From Pseudomonadales bacterium (lineage in GTDB: Bacteria; Pseudomonadota; Gammaproteobacteria; Pseudomonadales; Ketobacteraceae), in the NCBI GenBank assembly GCA_002701845.1, contig NZXG01000021.1, forward strand, positions 1-64,000: a stretch of 64,000 nucleotides of DNA, in the 5' to 3' direction. Each line of letters starts with the position of its first letter. Within the stretch, counting starts at the first letter, position 1. Positions 17,889 to 27,677 of the stretch are shown in pieces. The position numbers were made by a program, and so were the translations under genes. The notes under the pieces are model-generated. The model had not been told where the DNA came from. It saw nothing but the letters and a program-made list of their open reading frames with translations, and searched no databases.

Positions 17889-18672
17889 ACTGATTCTGCC
17901 GGCATTGCTGGTGGGCCTGTTGCTGGCGGCCCTGGCGGGCCCCCTGGGTTGTTTCGTGGTGTGGAGTCGAATGGCGTATTTTGGCGATACCCTGGCCCAT
18001 TCCGCTCTGCTGGGCATCGCCCTGGGATTGTTGGTGCAGGTCAACCCGGCTATTGGCGTGATCGCCGTCAGCGCCAGCATCGCCCTGGCCCTGACAGTGC
18101 TGCAGGGGCAGCGCTTTATCGCCAGTGACACCCTGCTGGGGATCATGGCCCATGGCACCCTGGCCCTGGGGCTGGTATTGGTGAGCCTGATGGATAATGT
18201 GCGGGTGGACCTGCTGGGGCTGCTGTTCGGCGATCTGCTGGCCAGCAACTACGGCGACCTGATCTGGGTGGGGGGGCTGGCGCTGCTAATTGCCGTGGTG
18301 TTGTATTTTATCTGGACCCCCATGCTCAATATCGCCATCAGCCAGGAGCTGGCCCAGGCGGAGGGTATCCATGTGGGCGCAGTGCGGTTTTTGTTTATGC
18401 TGCTGCTGGCCAGCGTAGTGGCCATCGGTATGAAGGTGGTGGGGGCGCTGCTGATGACCGCCATGTTGATCATTCCCGCCGCCGCCGCCCGCAAGCTGGC
18501 GGCCACACCGGAACTTATGGCACTGTTGGCCAGCCTGGTGGGCATGAGCGCGGTGGCCCTCGGACTGGCTTTGTCCTGGCAGGCAGACACACCGGCCGGC
18601 CCCAGCATCGTGCTCTGCGCCAGCCTGGCGTTTCTATTCATTTTTGTGTTCGCCAAACGAAAGGATGGATAA
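17881..18672 (+). CDS. znuB: Zinc ABC transporter, permease
   Basis: ZnuB forms the inner-membrane channel for zinc. The 263-residue product is almost entirely hydrophobic, with seven to nine predicted membrane segments typical of the ABC-3 permease family. The ATG overlaps the end of znuC, which fixes the start and indicates translational coupling. The stop codon is followed two bases later by the next gene, so the FMN-binding protein may be read from the same transcript. Confidence 0.92.
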   Translation: MIELILPALLVGLLLAALAGPLGCFVVWSRMAYFGDTLAHSALLGIALGLLVQVNPAIGVIAVSASIALALTVLQGQRFIASDTLLGIMAHGTLALGLVLVSLMDNVRVDLLGLLFGDLLASNYGDLIWVGGLALLIAVVLYFIWTPMLNIAISQELAQAEGIHVGAVRFLFMLLLASVVAIGMKVVGALLMTAMLIIPAAAARKLAATPELMALLASLVGMSAVALGLALSWQADTPAGPSIVLCASLAFLFIFVFAKRKDG

Positions 18673-18674
18673 TC

Positions 18675-20207
18675 ATGGAAGCTCCGTTAGCACAATCCCT
18701 GGCAGACCCTTTGGCGGAAGGCATCGGAGCCTATCTGTTGCTGGCGTTGGAATTGATGGCGGCATTTTTCATCTTCGCCATCGGCACTCTGGCGGCGGTG
18801 GTGGTGGTGATGTACTTTGTGGACCGCAACCAGACCAAGCAGACCATCCGCCGCAATTACCCGGTGATCGGCCGCTTTCGCTATCTGTTTGAACACATCG
18901 GCGAATTTCTGCGGCAGTATTTCTTTGCCATGGACCGGGAGGAGCTGCCCTTCAACCGCGCCCAAAGGGCCTGGGTGTATCGTGCCGCCAAGAACATCGA
19001 CAGTACCGTGGCGTTCGGCTCCAGCAAGGATCTTTCCCGCCCCGGCAACATCATTTTTGTGAATACCGCCTATCCCACCCTGGATGAGGATGCGGTGGAC
19101 ACCTCCCCCCTGGTGATCGGTCCGGACTGCGCCCTCCCGTTTCAGGCCCGGCGCATCGTCAATATCTCCGGCATGAGCTATGGCGCCCTGTCACAGCCGG
19201 CGGTGCGGGCCCTGTCCCACGGTGCCGCCATGGCCGGCTGCTGGATGAACACCGGCGAGGGTGGCCTTTCCCCCTATCATCTGGAGGGCGGCGCGGACAT
19301 TGTGTTCCAGATCGGCACCGCCAAGTACGGCGTGCGGGATGATCAGGGCCGGCTCAGCGATGAAAAGCTCAAACAGGTCGCCGCCAAAGAACCGGTGCGC
19401 ATGTTTGAGATCAAACTGAGCCAGGGGGCCAAACCGGGCAAGGGGGGCATTCTGCCGGCGGCCAAGGTGTCCGCCGAGATCGCCGAGATCCGCGGCATCC
19501 CCGAGGGCCAGGCCTCCATCAGCCCCAACCGGCATCCGGAAATTCGTAATGCCGACGATTTGCTGGACATGATTGACCGGGTTCGCAAAATCACCGGCAA
19601 ACCCACCGGTATCAAAGCCGTGCTGGGTGCCCCGGCCTGGCTGGACGAATTGTTCAGCGCCATCAACCAGCGGGGGGAACTGGCGGCGCCGGATTTTATC
19701 ACCCTGGACAGTGCCGACGGCGGCACCGGCGCGGCACCCATGTCGCTGATCGATGACGTGGGCCTGCCACTGCGGGAATCCCTGCCCATTCTCATCAACA
19801 AGCTCCATGATTACGGCCTGCGGGACCGCATCCGGGTGGTGGCCTCCGGCAAGCTGCTCACCCCCAGCGCGGTGGCCACCGCCATCTGCATTGGCGCCGA
19901 CTTTGTCACCGTGGCCCGGGGCTTTATGTTTTCCCTGGGTTGCATTCAGGCCCTGCAGTGCAACAAAAACACCTGCCCCACCGGCGTCACCACCCACAAC
20001 CCCCGCCTGCAACGGGGGCTGGACCCAAAGGACAAGGCCACCCGGGTCTACCATTATCACCACAACCTGGAAAAAGAGGTGGGCATTATCGCTCACTCCT
20101 GCGGCGTGGCGGAGCCCCGGCAACTGCGCCGTCATCACGCCCGGCGCATTATGGAAAACGGTCATTCGGTGGGGCTGGATGAGTTGTATCAGGTGGAGCC
20201 GAAGTAG
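18675..20207 (+). CDS. Membrane-anchored glutamate-synthase-like FMN protein
   Basis: The protein has an N-terminal membrane segment (about residues 18-45) followed by a glutamate-synthase central/FMN-type TIM barrel. FMN-site landmarks are NISGMSYGALS, DSADGGTGAAP and VVASGKLLTPSAVA. A cluster-type cysteine set, CIQALQCNKNTCPTG, matches the iron-sulfur region of GltB-like proteins. It lacks the amidotransferase domain, so it is not a complete glutamate synthase. At 510 residues it belongs to the YerD-like group, whose reaction is not established. It begins two bases after znuB, so it is probably co-transcribed with the zinc importer, although a functional link is unproven. Confidence 0.82.
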   Translation: MEAPLAQSLADPLAEGIGAYLLLALELMAAFFIFAIGTLAAVVVVMYFVDRNQTKQTIRRNYPVIGRFRYLFEHIGEFLRQYFFAMDREELPFNRAQRAWVYRAAKNIDSTVAFGSSKDLSRPGNIIFVNTAYPTLDEDAVDTSPLVIGPDCALPFQARRIVNISGMSYGALSQPAVRALSHGAAMAGCWMNTGEGGLSPYHLEGGADIVFQIGTAKYGVRDDQGRLSDEKLKQVAAKEPVRMFEIKLSQGAKPGKGGILPAAKVSAEIAEIRGIPEGQASISPNRHPEIRNADDLLDMIDRVRKITGKPTGIKAVLGAPAWLDELFSAINQRGELAAPDFITLDSADGGTGAAPMSLIDDVGLPLRESLPILINKLHDYGLRDRIRVVASGKLLTPSAVATAICIGADFVTVARGFMFSLGCIQALQCNKNTCPTGVTTHNPRLQRGLDPKDKATRVYHYHHNLEKEVGIIAHSCGVAEPRQLRRHHARRIMENGHSVGLDELYQVEPK

Positions 20208-20357
20208 GCAGCGTCTTCATCATCTAGCTGTCACCATACCGCTTCACACTATGACTCCTTCAAGGGTGGATTTGTGACTGGATAATCGCCTACCGGGGCG
20301 AAAACAGAACCCCAGCACTTTTCTGATTCGCGGCATTCAGCCGCCAGGATTGAGTCA

Positions 20358-21995
20358 TTGGACAGGGTTGTCTTAGCCATGGCATTGCGGGAGCAGTATA
20401 AGTATATTCCGGCTGCGATCGGAACGCTGACTTTAGTCAGTGTTGTGGCGCTGGAATACCTTTTCATCCTCCAACTCAATCACGGCGTCTTCGTTTACAC
20501 TCTGGACGACCCCTATATCCATCTGGCGCTGGCGGAAAATATCCGGCTGGGTCATTACGGTATCAATCTGGAAGAGGCCTCGGCCCCTTCCTCCAGCATT
20601 CTGTGGCCGTTTCTGATTGCTCCGTTCGCCGGCTTTGAACCCGGGCCGCTGCTGTTGAATCTGCTGGCGGCCCTGGCTTCCGTGGTGGTGCTGGGGGCGG
20701 TGCTTAACCTCAGCCTTCCCCTGGCTGAGGCTCGCCAGCGACTGCTGCTGCACTCGGTGCTGGCGGTGCTGTTTATTTTCGCCACCAACCTCATTGGTTT
20801 GGTTTTTACCGGCATGGAGCATTCACTGCAGGTGTTGCTGGTAATGCTGATCGGCTATGGCCTGCTGCGGGAAGCTGACAGTGGTGAAGTCAAACCCTGG
20901 CTGTTGCTGGCGTTGATTGCGGCCCCCCTGGTGCGCTACGAATGTCTATCGGTTTCCCTGGCCGGGTTGGGCTTTCTGTTATTGCGCCGGCACTGGCGCG
21001 CGGTGCTGACAGTGGCACCGGCCATTGGGCTGTTGCTGGTGGCGTTCTCACTGTTTCTGCTCAGTCTGGGGCTGGATCCCTACCCCACCTCTGTGGCCGC
21101 CAAGTCTTCGGTGGTGCACAGCGGCGGCGCTCTGGGCTCGGTGTTCTGGAATCTGAAAACCGCTCTGTTTGACGAGCGCCAGGGCATTGTCATGGCGGCG
21201 GCCACCTTGCCATTATTGGGCTATTACCTGTTGGCGCAGGACCCGGTACGCCGGCAACTGGCCCTGGTGACGTTGCTGGCGGTGGCGCTGCACTATGCGG
21301 TGGGACGTTTTAACTGGTACAACCGCTACGAGATTTATATCTGGGCGTTTATGCTGGTGGTCAGTATTTACCTATTTGCCCCGGGCGTACAGCGCATCAT
21401 CCGCAGTCAACCCCGGGGGCTTGCCGCCACCCTGGTGCTGGTAGTGGCGCTGGGTCTGTATGCCAGCGCCGGCTATGTGTACGGCCTTTATATACTCCCG
21501 CTTGCCTCCAACAACATCTACGAACAACAATATCAAATGCATAAGTTCGCCACGGATTTCCACGCCGGCCCGGTGGCGGTGAACGACCTGGGTTACGTGG
21601 CCTACAAGAACGATCACTATGTGCTGGATCTGTGGGGCCTGGGGTCGAAACAGGCCTTTGAGCGCCGCACCGGGGGTGAAGACCCGGGCTGGATGCAGGC
21701 CATCACCCGCGAGCATGGCGTCGATCTGGTGATGATTTACGAAGGCTGGTTCGAGGAAGTGCCCGCTACCTGGATCAAATTGGGGGAACTGGCCCTGGGC
21801 AAACGGGATATTACCGCGGCCCGAACCCGGGTGGCATTCCTGGCTACCCGTCCCCAGGCAGTTCCGTCCCTCCACAAACAGTTGCAACAATTTGCCCGCA
21901 GCCTGCCACAGGGGGTACGCTTTCATTTTCAGACTCACCCTCAGGACAGCTCGGTGGCGGCTCGAATGGAGTCATCACTCCCCAGCCCGAAATGA
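20358..21995 (+). CDS. Polytopic membrane protein, GT-C glycosyltransferase-like
   Basis: This is a protein of 545 residues with roughly ten hydrophobic segments. An early acidic loop, LDDPYIHLALAENI near residue 50, resembles the DDxY motif in the first external loop of GT-C enzymes that use lipid-linked sugars. The soluble C-terminal third (from about residue 390) carries VNDLGYVAYKND, a motif also found in uncharacterised bacterial membrane glycosyltransferases. The start is uncertain. A TTG at 20358 has AGGA about 8 bases upstream, and an ATG at 20379 is also in frame. It overlaps the next gene by 4 bases. The sugar and acceptor are unknown. Confidence 0.6.
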   Translation: MDRVVLAMALREQYKYIPAAIGTLTLVSVVALEYLFILQLNHGVFVYTLDDPYIHLALAENIRLGHYGINLEEASAPSSSILWPFLIAPFAGFEPGPLLLNLLAALASVVVLGAVLNLSLPLAEARQRLLLHSVLAVLFIFATNLIGLVFTGMEHSLQVLLVMLIGYGLLREADSGEVKPWLLLALIAAPLVRYECLSVSLAGLGFLLLRRHWRAVLTVAPAIGLLLVAFSLFLLSLGLDPYPTSVAAKSSVVHSGGALGSVFWNLKTALFDERQGIVMAAATLPLLGYYLLAQDPVRRQLALVTLLAVALHYAVGRFNWYNRYEIYIWAFMLVVSIYLFAPGVQRIIRSQPRGLAATLVLVVALGLYASAGYVYGLYILPLASNNIYEQQYQMHKFATDFHAGPVAVNDLGYVAYKNDHYVLDLWGLGSKQAFERRTGGEDPGWMQAITREHGVDLVMIYEGWFEEVPATWIKLGELALGKRDITAARTRVAFLATRPQAVPSLHKQLQQFARSLPQGVRFHFQTHPQDSSVAARMESSLPSPK

Positions 21996-22714
21996 ACCCA
22001 TTAACTCTAATCAACTATCTGATTGTTATCTGTCTGATTTGGCTCACCGCGGGCTCGTCCCTGGCTGCGGCGGCTGACCCAACGCCTCCGGTCCACGGCC
22101 AGATCCTGTTCGGCTCCCTGCGGCTGGATGATGCCACCGTCACCGTGGACCGGGCCGATGCCCGCTGGCAGGGGGAACTGCCCGACCGGATTCCCTACCT
22201 GGGTGCGGCGGCCCAGGCCATACTGAATGATGGCCGGCTGCAATACGGCTGGGAGGGCGGCGGTTTCTTTTCCTGGCGCAATCAGGACGTGGATTACTAC
22301 GCCCGGGGCGAGGGCGGCAGTGCCACGGTGCGGGTGTCCGTGGATAATCAGTTCTGGTCCTTCGAGACGTTTCTGGGCTTATTCGCGGCAGTACGGCCGT
22401 TGCCAGGCCTGCGGCTTTATCTGGCGGGGGGCCCTCTGTTTTTGCTGACCACCGTGCATGTGGACGACGTGGATCAGGATCCACCACCGGCGCTCAGTGA
22501 AGGCAGCAATATTTTTATCGACACCGATGAGTACCATACGGACTTTACCCTGGGCGGTTATGGCCGGGTGGGTGTTGAAATGCGGGTGGGCGGCGGTTAC
22601 TGGCTCGGTGCCAGCGCCCGCCATCTGCAAGCGAAGGTGGATCTGGGTAATAGCATCGGTGAATTCGATGTGGATGGCACTCAGTATTTTGTAAGTCTTA
22701 GCCGGCGCTTTTGA
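21992..22714 (+). CDS. Predicted outer-membrane beta-barrel protein
   Basis: The product is 240 residues. A hydrophobic signal (about residues 1-27, ending LAAAAD) precedes a sequence of alternating polar and hydrophobic strands rich in Gly and Tyr, ending in an aromatic residue (FVSLSRRF). That C-terminal Phe and strand pattern are typical of small outer-membrane barrels recognised by BamA. No specific family is identified. The ATGA overlap with the preceding membrane protein shows that the two are co-translated and may act together at the cell envelope. Confidence 0.6.
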   Translation: MNPLTLINYLIVICLIWLTAGSSLAAAADPTPPVHGQILFGSLRLDDATVTVDRADARWQGELPDRIPYLGAAAQAILNDGRLQYGWEGGGFFSWRNQDVDYYARGEGGSATVRVSVDNQFWSFETFLGLFAAVRPLPGLRLYLAGGPLFLLTTVHVDDVDQDPPPALSEGSNIFIDTDEYHTDFTLGGYGRVGVEMRVGGGYWLGASARHLQAKVDLGNSIGEFDVDGTQYFVSLSRRF

Positions 22715-22734
22715 ACGCCGTTGCCGAAGGGGCA

Positions 22735-22929
22735 CTATCTATCGAAAATTTTCACCACGCCATCCACCGGCGCCTGCCATGGATCATCGGCGCCCTCTTT
22801 GGGTCGCACGCTTTGATAACCACAGGCATTGCACTGGGAGACGTCTTCACCGTCCTGCTGGTAGATGAAGATTTTGTCTTCCTGCTCGCACTGGGGGCAC
22901 TTGGCCCCCGCAATGAAACGTTTTTTCAT
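22735..22929 (-). CDS. yheV: YheV-like zinc-ribbon protein
   Basis: This is a 64-residue cytoplasmic protein with two CxxC pairs, CPQC near residue 11 and CNAC near residue 33, forming a small zinc ribbon. The ending DGVVKIFDR is characteristic of the YheV family of putative metal-binding proteins, which has no established function. The start overlaps the prlC stop by 4 bases. The prlC-yheV pairing is also known from E. coli and pseudomonads, which supports the call. Confidence 0.85.
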   Translation of the reverse strand: MKKRFIAGAKCPQCEQEDKIFIYQQDGEDVSQCNACGYQSVRPKEGADDPWQAPVDGVVKIFDR

Positions 22930-24962
22930 GCCGCCAGCCCGCTATGGCGCAACAAGGCATCCACTTTGGGTTCCCGGCCCCGGAAACGCTTGAACAACTC
23001 CATGGGTTCTTCGGAGCCACCCATCTCCAGAATGTGGCGGCGGAAATCCCGGCCGGTCTGCTGATTGAAAATCCCTTCCTCTTCAAACCGGGAAAAGGCG
23101 TCCGCCGATAACACTTCGGCCCACTTGTAACTGTAATACCCCGCCGCATAACCGCCGGCAAAGATATGGCTGAAACTGCATTCAAAACGATTGAAATCCG
23201 GTGGCTGAATCACCGCCACCCGCTTACGCACATCCTCCAGCACGGCGTGAATATTCAGGCCCGGTTGATATTCCAGGTGAATCCGGAAATCAAAAATGGA
23301 AAATTCCAGTTGCCGCACCATCATCATCGCCGACTGAAAATTTTTCGCCGCCAGCATTTTTTCCAGCATGGCATCCGGCAGCGGTTCGCCGGTTTCATAG
23401 TGACCCGACAGCAGGCCGATGGCCTCCTTTTCCCAGCACCAGTTTTCCAGAAACTGGCTGGGCAGCTCCACCGCATCCCAGGCCACGCCGGCGATGCCGG
23501 ACACGGAATCCTCTTCCACCTGCGTCAGCATATGATGCAGGCCATGACCGAACTCATGGAACAGGGTGGTGACTTCGTTGTGGGTTAGCAGCGCCGGCTT
23601 ATCCCCCACCGGACCATTGAAATTACAGGTCAGATACGCCACCGGCTTTTGCAACCCGCCAGCCGGGGTTTTGCGCCGGGATCGGCACACATCCATCCAG
23701 GCGCCGCCCCGTTTACTGGCGCGGGCGTACAGGTCCAGATAAAAAGCGGCGATGGGCTCAGCACCCCGGTACACACGATAAAACCGTACGTCCGGGTGAT
23801 ACAGATCCACGGTTTCGTCGCGCTCGAACCGCACATCAAACAGCCGCGAAGCTATCTCGAACAGTCCACTCAACACTTTTTCCAACGGGAACCAGGGCCG
23901 CAACTCCTCCTGGGAAATGGCGTAACGGGCCTGCTTGAGTTTTTCGCTAAAGTAACTCACGTCCCAGGCCTGCATGTCAGTGTGGCCGAATTCGTCAGCG
24001 GCAAACTGTTGCAGCTCGGCAAATTCCTGTTGCGCCCGGGGCAGGGCCTTGTCCGCCAGATCGTAGAGAAACTCCATCACCTGCTCCGTGGTCTCGGTCA
24101 TCTTGGTGGCAATGGAACGCTCGGCGTAATTGTTGAAGCCCAGCAACTGTGCCAGTTCATGGCGTAATTGCAGAATCTCGTTCATCAGGGGGTTATTGTC
24201 CCACTGACCGGCAAAGGGCCCCTGATCGGAGGCCTTGGTGTTGTAGGCTTCGTAAAAAATCCGCCGCAGGCCGCGATTGTCACAATAGGTCATCACCGCG
24301 ATGTACAGGGGAATGTCCAGGGTCAATAGATAGCCGTCCAACCCCTTGGCTTTGGCGGCCTCACGGGCTGTGTGCAGCTGGCTTTCCGGCAGCCCGGACA
24401 ACTCCGCTTCATCGGTCACGTGGCGGCTGAAGGCATTGGTGCAGTCCAGCACATTCTCGGAAAATTTACTGGTGAGCTCCGACAGCCGCTGGCTGATTTC
24501 ACCGTAGCGTTGCTGCTGCTCCGCCGGCAAATCGATGCCGGACAAATGAAAGTCCCGCAGGGCATTGTCGATCACTTTCTTCTGCGCCACCGTGAACTGC
24601 TCAAACTGGGGAGAGTCCTTCAGGGCCTTGTAGGCCTGGTACAGCCCCTTGTGCTGTCCCAGCTCGGTACCGTAGCGGGAGAGCTTCGGCAGACAGGCGT
24701 TGTAGGCGTCCCGCAGCTGCGGGTTGTTCATTACGCTGTTCAGATGCCCCACCGGGGACCACACCTTGGCCAGGCGGTCATTCAGATCCTCAAACGGCAG
24801 CAGAAAATTTTCCAGGGTCACGTCATGCTGTTGCACATGGGCCACAATATCAGCAATGAGCTTGTGGTTTTGGTCAATAATGGCGCTGATGGCCGGTTCC
24901 ACGTCTTGGGGGTCGATTTGGGAGAATTGCGGCAGTTCTTTTGGCTCGAGCAATGGATTCAT
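22926..24962 (-). CDS. prlC: Oligopeptidase A (M3 metallopeptidase)
   Basis: This is a cytosolic zinc endopeptidase that degrades peptides, including cleaved signal peptides. The catalytic motif HEFGH lies near residue 469, the position expected for PrlC, and the downstream Glu ligand region (ELPSQFLENW) is present. The length of 678 matches E. coli oligopeptidase A (680). The frame extends 28 codons further upstream, but the ATG chosen here gives the family N-terminus (MNPLLEPKELPQF). It is followed directly by yheV. The next gene upstream is divergent, so the promoter lies in the short gap. Confidence 0.93.
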   Translation of the reverse strand: MNPLLEPKELPQFSQIDPQDVEPAISAIIDQNHKLIADIVAHVQQHDVTLENFLLPFEDLNDRLAKVWSPVGHLNSVMNNPQLRDAYNACLPKLSRYGTELGQHKGLYQAYKALKDSPQFEQFTVAQKKVIDNALRDFHLSGIDLPAEQQQRYGEISQRLSELTSKFSENVLDCTNAFSRHVTDEAELSGLPESQLHTAREAAKAKGLDGYLLTLDIPLYIAVMTYCDNRGLRRIFYEAYNTKASDQGPFAGQWDNNPLMNEILQLRHELAQLLGFNNYAERSIATKMTETTEQVMEFLYDLADKALPRAQQEFAELQQFAADEFGHTDMQAWDVSYFSEKLKQARYAISQEELRPWFPLEKVLSGLFEIASRLFDVRFERDETVDLYHPDVRFYRVYRGAEPIAAFYLDLYARASKRGGAWMDVCRSRRKTPAGGLQKPVAYLTCNFNGPVGDKPALLTHNEVTTLFHEFGHGLHHMLTQVEEDSVSGIAGVAWDAVELPSQFLENWCWEKEAIGLLSGHYETGEPLPDAMLEKMLAAKNFQSAMMMVRQLEFSIFDFRIHLEYQPGLNIHAVLEDVRKRVAVIQPPDFNRFECSFSHIFAGGYAAGYYSYKWAEVLSADAFSRFEEEGIFNQQTGRDFRRHILEMGGSEEPMELFKRFRGREPKVDALLRHSGLAA

Positions 24963-25063
24963 GGCAACGTCTTTCTCGACAAAATGTGACAAAATGTAAG
25001 GGACCGTGACGGCTGGGCCGCGGTGAATAATGATCATGACAGTCATTGTATATGGGATACTCC

Positions 25064-26194
25064 ATGCTGAAAAACAAGGTCGCGGACTATTTGTCGGGTT
25101 TGCCGGCGAGCACGTTGCTGGTTGCGCTGGTACTGAGCGTCAGCGCCTGTCAGCCCAGTACCGCGGACGACGGCGCCCAGAGCCGCCCCGCCCATCACGC
25201 CGAAGCGGGCTTTCGCAACCCCCACCTGACCGATACCTCGGACAAGAACTTTTTCAGCTACGTACGTATGCGCTGGCTCAGTGACGAGGAGTTTGCCGAT
25301 CACAGTGAGTCCGTTGATCAGATCCGGGTGGCGGATCACCGGCCGCCGCTCAGCGCCGACTCCGACCGACCCCGGGTCACCTGGCTTGGGCATTCGTCGT
25401 TCCTGATCCACTATCGCGGATTCAACCTGCTCACCGATCCCATTCTGAGCCAGCGGGCCTCGCCGGTGAGCTTTGCCGGGCCGGAGCGGCTGGCGCCCCT
25501 GGTGTATGGCATGGAGGATCTGCCCGCCATCGACTGGGTGGTGATTTCCCACAATCATTACGACCACCTGGACCAACCCACCATCAAGGCCCTGGGCAAC
25601 GGTGCGAAGTACTTTGTGCCTCTGGGGCTGAAACCCTGGTTCATTGACGCCGGGATTGACCCTGACCGGGTACTGGAGTTTGATTGGTGGGACAGTGAGC
25701 TCGTACCGGGCGCCCGCATCACCGCCACCCCCACCCAGCACTGGTCCGGGCGCGGGTTGACGGATCGAAACCAGACCCTGTGGGCCGGCTGGCGGGTGGA
25801 TATGGCGGACTTCAGCCTGTGGTTCGGCGGCGACACCGGCTACAACGAGGTCCAGTTTCGCGAAACCCGCCGCCGGCTGGGCCCAGTGGACCTGGCGCTG
25901 ATTCCCATCGGCGCCTACGCCCCCCGCTGGTTTATGCGGCAAAGTCACATCAACCCGGAAGAGGCAGTGACGCTGCATAACGAGATAGAGTCCAGCTATA
26001 GCATCGGTATTCACTGGTCCACGTTTCAGCTCTCCGCTGAGCCCCTGGACGAACCCCGCCAGCGGCTGGAGGCGGCGGTGGCCGAGGGCAGGCTGAACCA
26101 GGGCGAATTTGTGACCTTACCCATCGGTGCCACCATTACCGTGCCGGCGCAAAAACCGGAACCAGCGCCGCAAACTGTCACCGCTGGACGCTGA
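25064..26194 (+). CDS. MBL-fold metallohydrolase lipoprotein
   Basis: This is a metallo-beta-lactamase-fold hydrolase of the UlaG/NAPE-PLD-like group. The zinc motif HNHYDH is at residues 163-168, with later ligands in TQHWSGRG, FGGDTGYN and GIHWSTFQ. The N-terminus is a lipoprotein signal with the lipobox VSAC (Cys29), so the enzyme is probably anchored in the envelope. I selected this ATG because GGGA lies about 8 bases upstream. Earlier in-frame starts would lengthen the signal by a few residues. NAPE-PLD-like members act on phospholipid-type substrates, but the substrate here cannot be deduced. Confidence 0.83.
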   Translation: MLKNKVADYLSGLPASTLLVALVLSVSACQPSTADDGAQSRPAHHAEAGFRNPHLTDTSDKNFFSYVRMRWLSDEEFADHSESVDQIRVADHRPPLSADSDRPRVTWLGHSSFLIHYRGFNLLTDPILSQRASPVSFAGPERLAPLVYGMEDLPAIDWVVISHNHYDHLDQPTIKALGNGAKYFVPLGLKPWFIDAGIDPDRVLEFDWWDSELVPGARITATPTQHWSGRGLTDRNQTLWAGWRVDMADFSLWFGGDTGYNEVQFRETRRRLGPVDLALIPIGAYAPRWFMRQSHINPEEAVTLHNEIESSYSIGIHWSTFQLSAEPLDEPRQRLEAAVAEGRLNQGEFVTLPIGATITVPAQKPEPAPQTVTAGR

Positions 26195-26227
26195 CGGGGC
26201 CACAACAGCCTGGGTATTAGCACCCAA

Positions 26228-27565
26228 TTACAACAGCAAGAGCGTGCCCAGGCCCAGGAACGCCACAAAGCCCACAATATCGGTGACCGTGGTAAGAATC
26301 ACCGAACCGGACAGCGCCGGGTCCAGTTTCAGCCGGTCCAGCACCACCGGCACCGCCACCCCGGAGAAAGCCGCGGCCGCGATATTAATCAGAATCGCCA
26401 TGGCAATGACGATGCCGATCACCGGGCTGCCGAACCAGATGGACGCCACGATACCGATGACAATGGCCCAGAGCACCCCGTTCAGCCCCCCCACACTGAG
26501 TTCTTTCTTCAGCAGCGCTTTCAGGTTGGCGTTGGTGACCTGGCCCATGGCCAGGCCCCGAATGATCAAAGTCAGGGTCTGACTGCCGGCGATCCCCCCC
26601 ATGCTGGCCACCACCGGCATCAGCACCGCCAGGGCCACCACCTGCTGCAGGGTCATCTCGAACAGACCGATAAACCAGGAGGCCAGAAAGGCCGTCAGCA
26701 GATTGATCCCCAGCCAGAGTGCGCGACTGCGGGCGCTTTTCACCACCGGGGCAAACAAGTCCTCGTCCTCGTCCATACCGGCGCCGGCCATCAGCTGGCC
26801 TTCGTAATAGGTGTTCACCAGCTCCCCGGCGGTACCGATATCCATGCGCCCCAACAGGCGCCCGTTTTCATCCACCACCGGCAATGCGGTATAGCCGGAC
26901 TGCTGCACTTTGATGGCGGCATCCACGGAATCCTCCTGGCCTTCCAGCACCGGGAACACATCCTCCGACAGATCCACCAGGGGCAGGTGATCCGGGGAAC
27001 CGATGATCTGGCCAATGCGCACCGCCTCGGAAAAATGCCCGGCCCGATTCACCAGAAACAGGGTATCGGCATACTCCGGCAGCTCCCGCCGCAGCAGCCG
27101 CATGCCGTCCCGTACCCGGGCGTTGGTGGGCAGCATCAGCATTTCGTGGGTCACCCAGCGCCCGATCTGGTCGTCCTTGTACTGCCGGGCGCCCTCGAAG
27201 TAATGCCGTTGTTGCTCGTCCATCACCCACAGGGCGCGTTCCACCATGCGTTTGGGCAACGAATCAGAAAGCTCCACCAGATCTTCCGCCGCCATGCCCT
27301 GGAACAAGGCATCCAGGTCCTCCCGGGACATATCGTCCAACAGGGTTTCCCGGGGATCGCCGCGCATGGTGAGCAGAATTTGCAGCCGTTGGTCCGCGGG
27401 CACCTTACGCCAGGTTTCCAGACGGGATTGCAGGGGCAGGGATTCCAGCAACAGGGCCACCTCTTCCGGCTCCCGGGTGGCCAGCACCTGACGCAATACC
27501 TGATCCTGCTGCTCGGGGGTGGCGTCCACCAGTTCGCCAATAAGATCGGAGAGTTCGTCGGTCAT
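26228..27565 (-). CDS. mgtE: Magnesium transporter MgtE
   Basis: This is a Mg(II) channel/transporter of the inner membrane. The domain order is typical: an acidic alpha-helical N domain (about 1-130), a pair of CBS domains (about 130-255) that bind Mg and gate the pore, a plug helix and five membrane segments (about 280-445). The pore region contains PVVASMGGIAGSQTL and the strongly hydrophobic C-terminal helices. The length of 445 is normal. AGGA lies about 8 bases before the ATG. No magnesium riboswitch-like leader is evident in the 112 bases upstream. Confidence 0.93.
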   Translation of the reverse strand: MTDELSDLIGELVDATPEQQDQVLRQVLATREPEEVALLLESLPLQSRLETWRKVPADQRLQILLTMRGDPRETLLDDMSREDLDALFQGMAAEDLVELSDSLPKRMVERALWVMDEQQRHYFEGARQYKDDQIGRWVTHEMLMLPTNARVRDGMRLLRRELPEYADTLFLVNRAGHFSEAVRIGQIIGSPDHLPLVDLSEDVFPVLEGQEDSVDAAIKVQQSGYTALPVVDENGRLLGRMDIGTAGELVNTYYEGQLMAGAGMDEDEDLFAPVVKSARSRALWLGINLLTAFLASWFIGLFEMTLQQVVALAVLMPVVASMGGIAGSQTLTLIIRGLAMGQVTNANLKALLKKELSVGGLNGVLWAIVIGIVASIWFGSPVIGIVIAMAILINIAAAAFSGVAVPVVLDRLKLDPALSGSVILTTVTDIVGFVAFLGLGTLLLL

Positions 27566-27677
27566 ATAGGATTCCTGTTTTTTTAACAGCGGGTCGGGGC
27601 GATCAAGCCTTGGGGGTTAGACGGCGCAGAAAGGCGTCGGGTCACAGCAGGTTGAGCGGCACAACGCTGCAAAAATT

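Noticed and set aside
27566-27677. Magnesium riboswitch upstream of mgtE
   Set aside because: The leader is short and no M-box-like conserved elements were seen.
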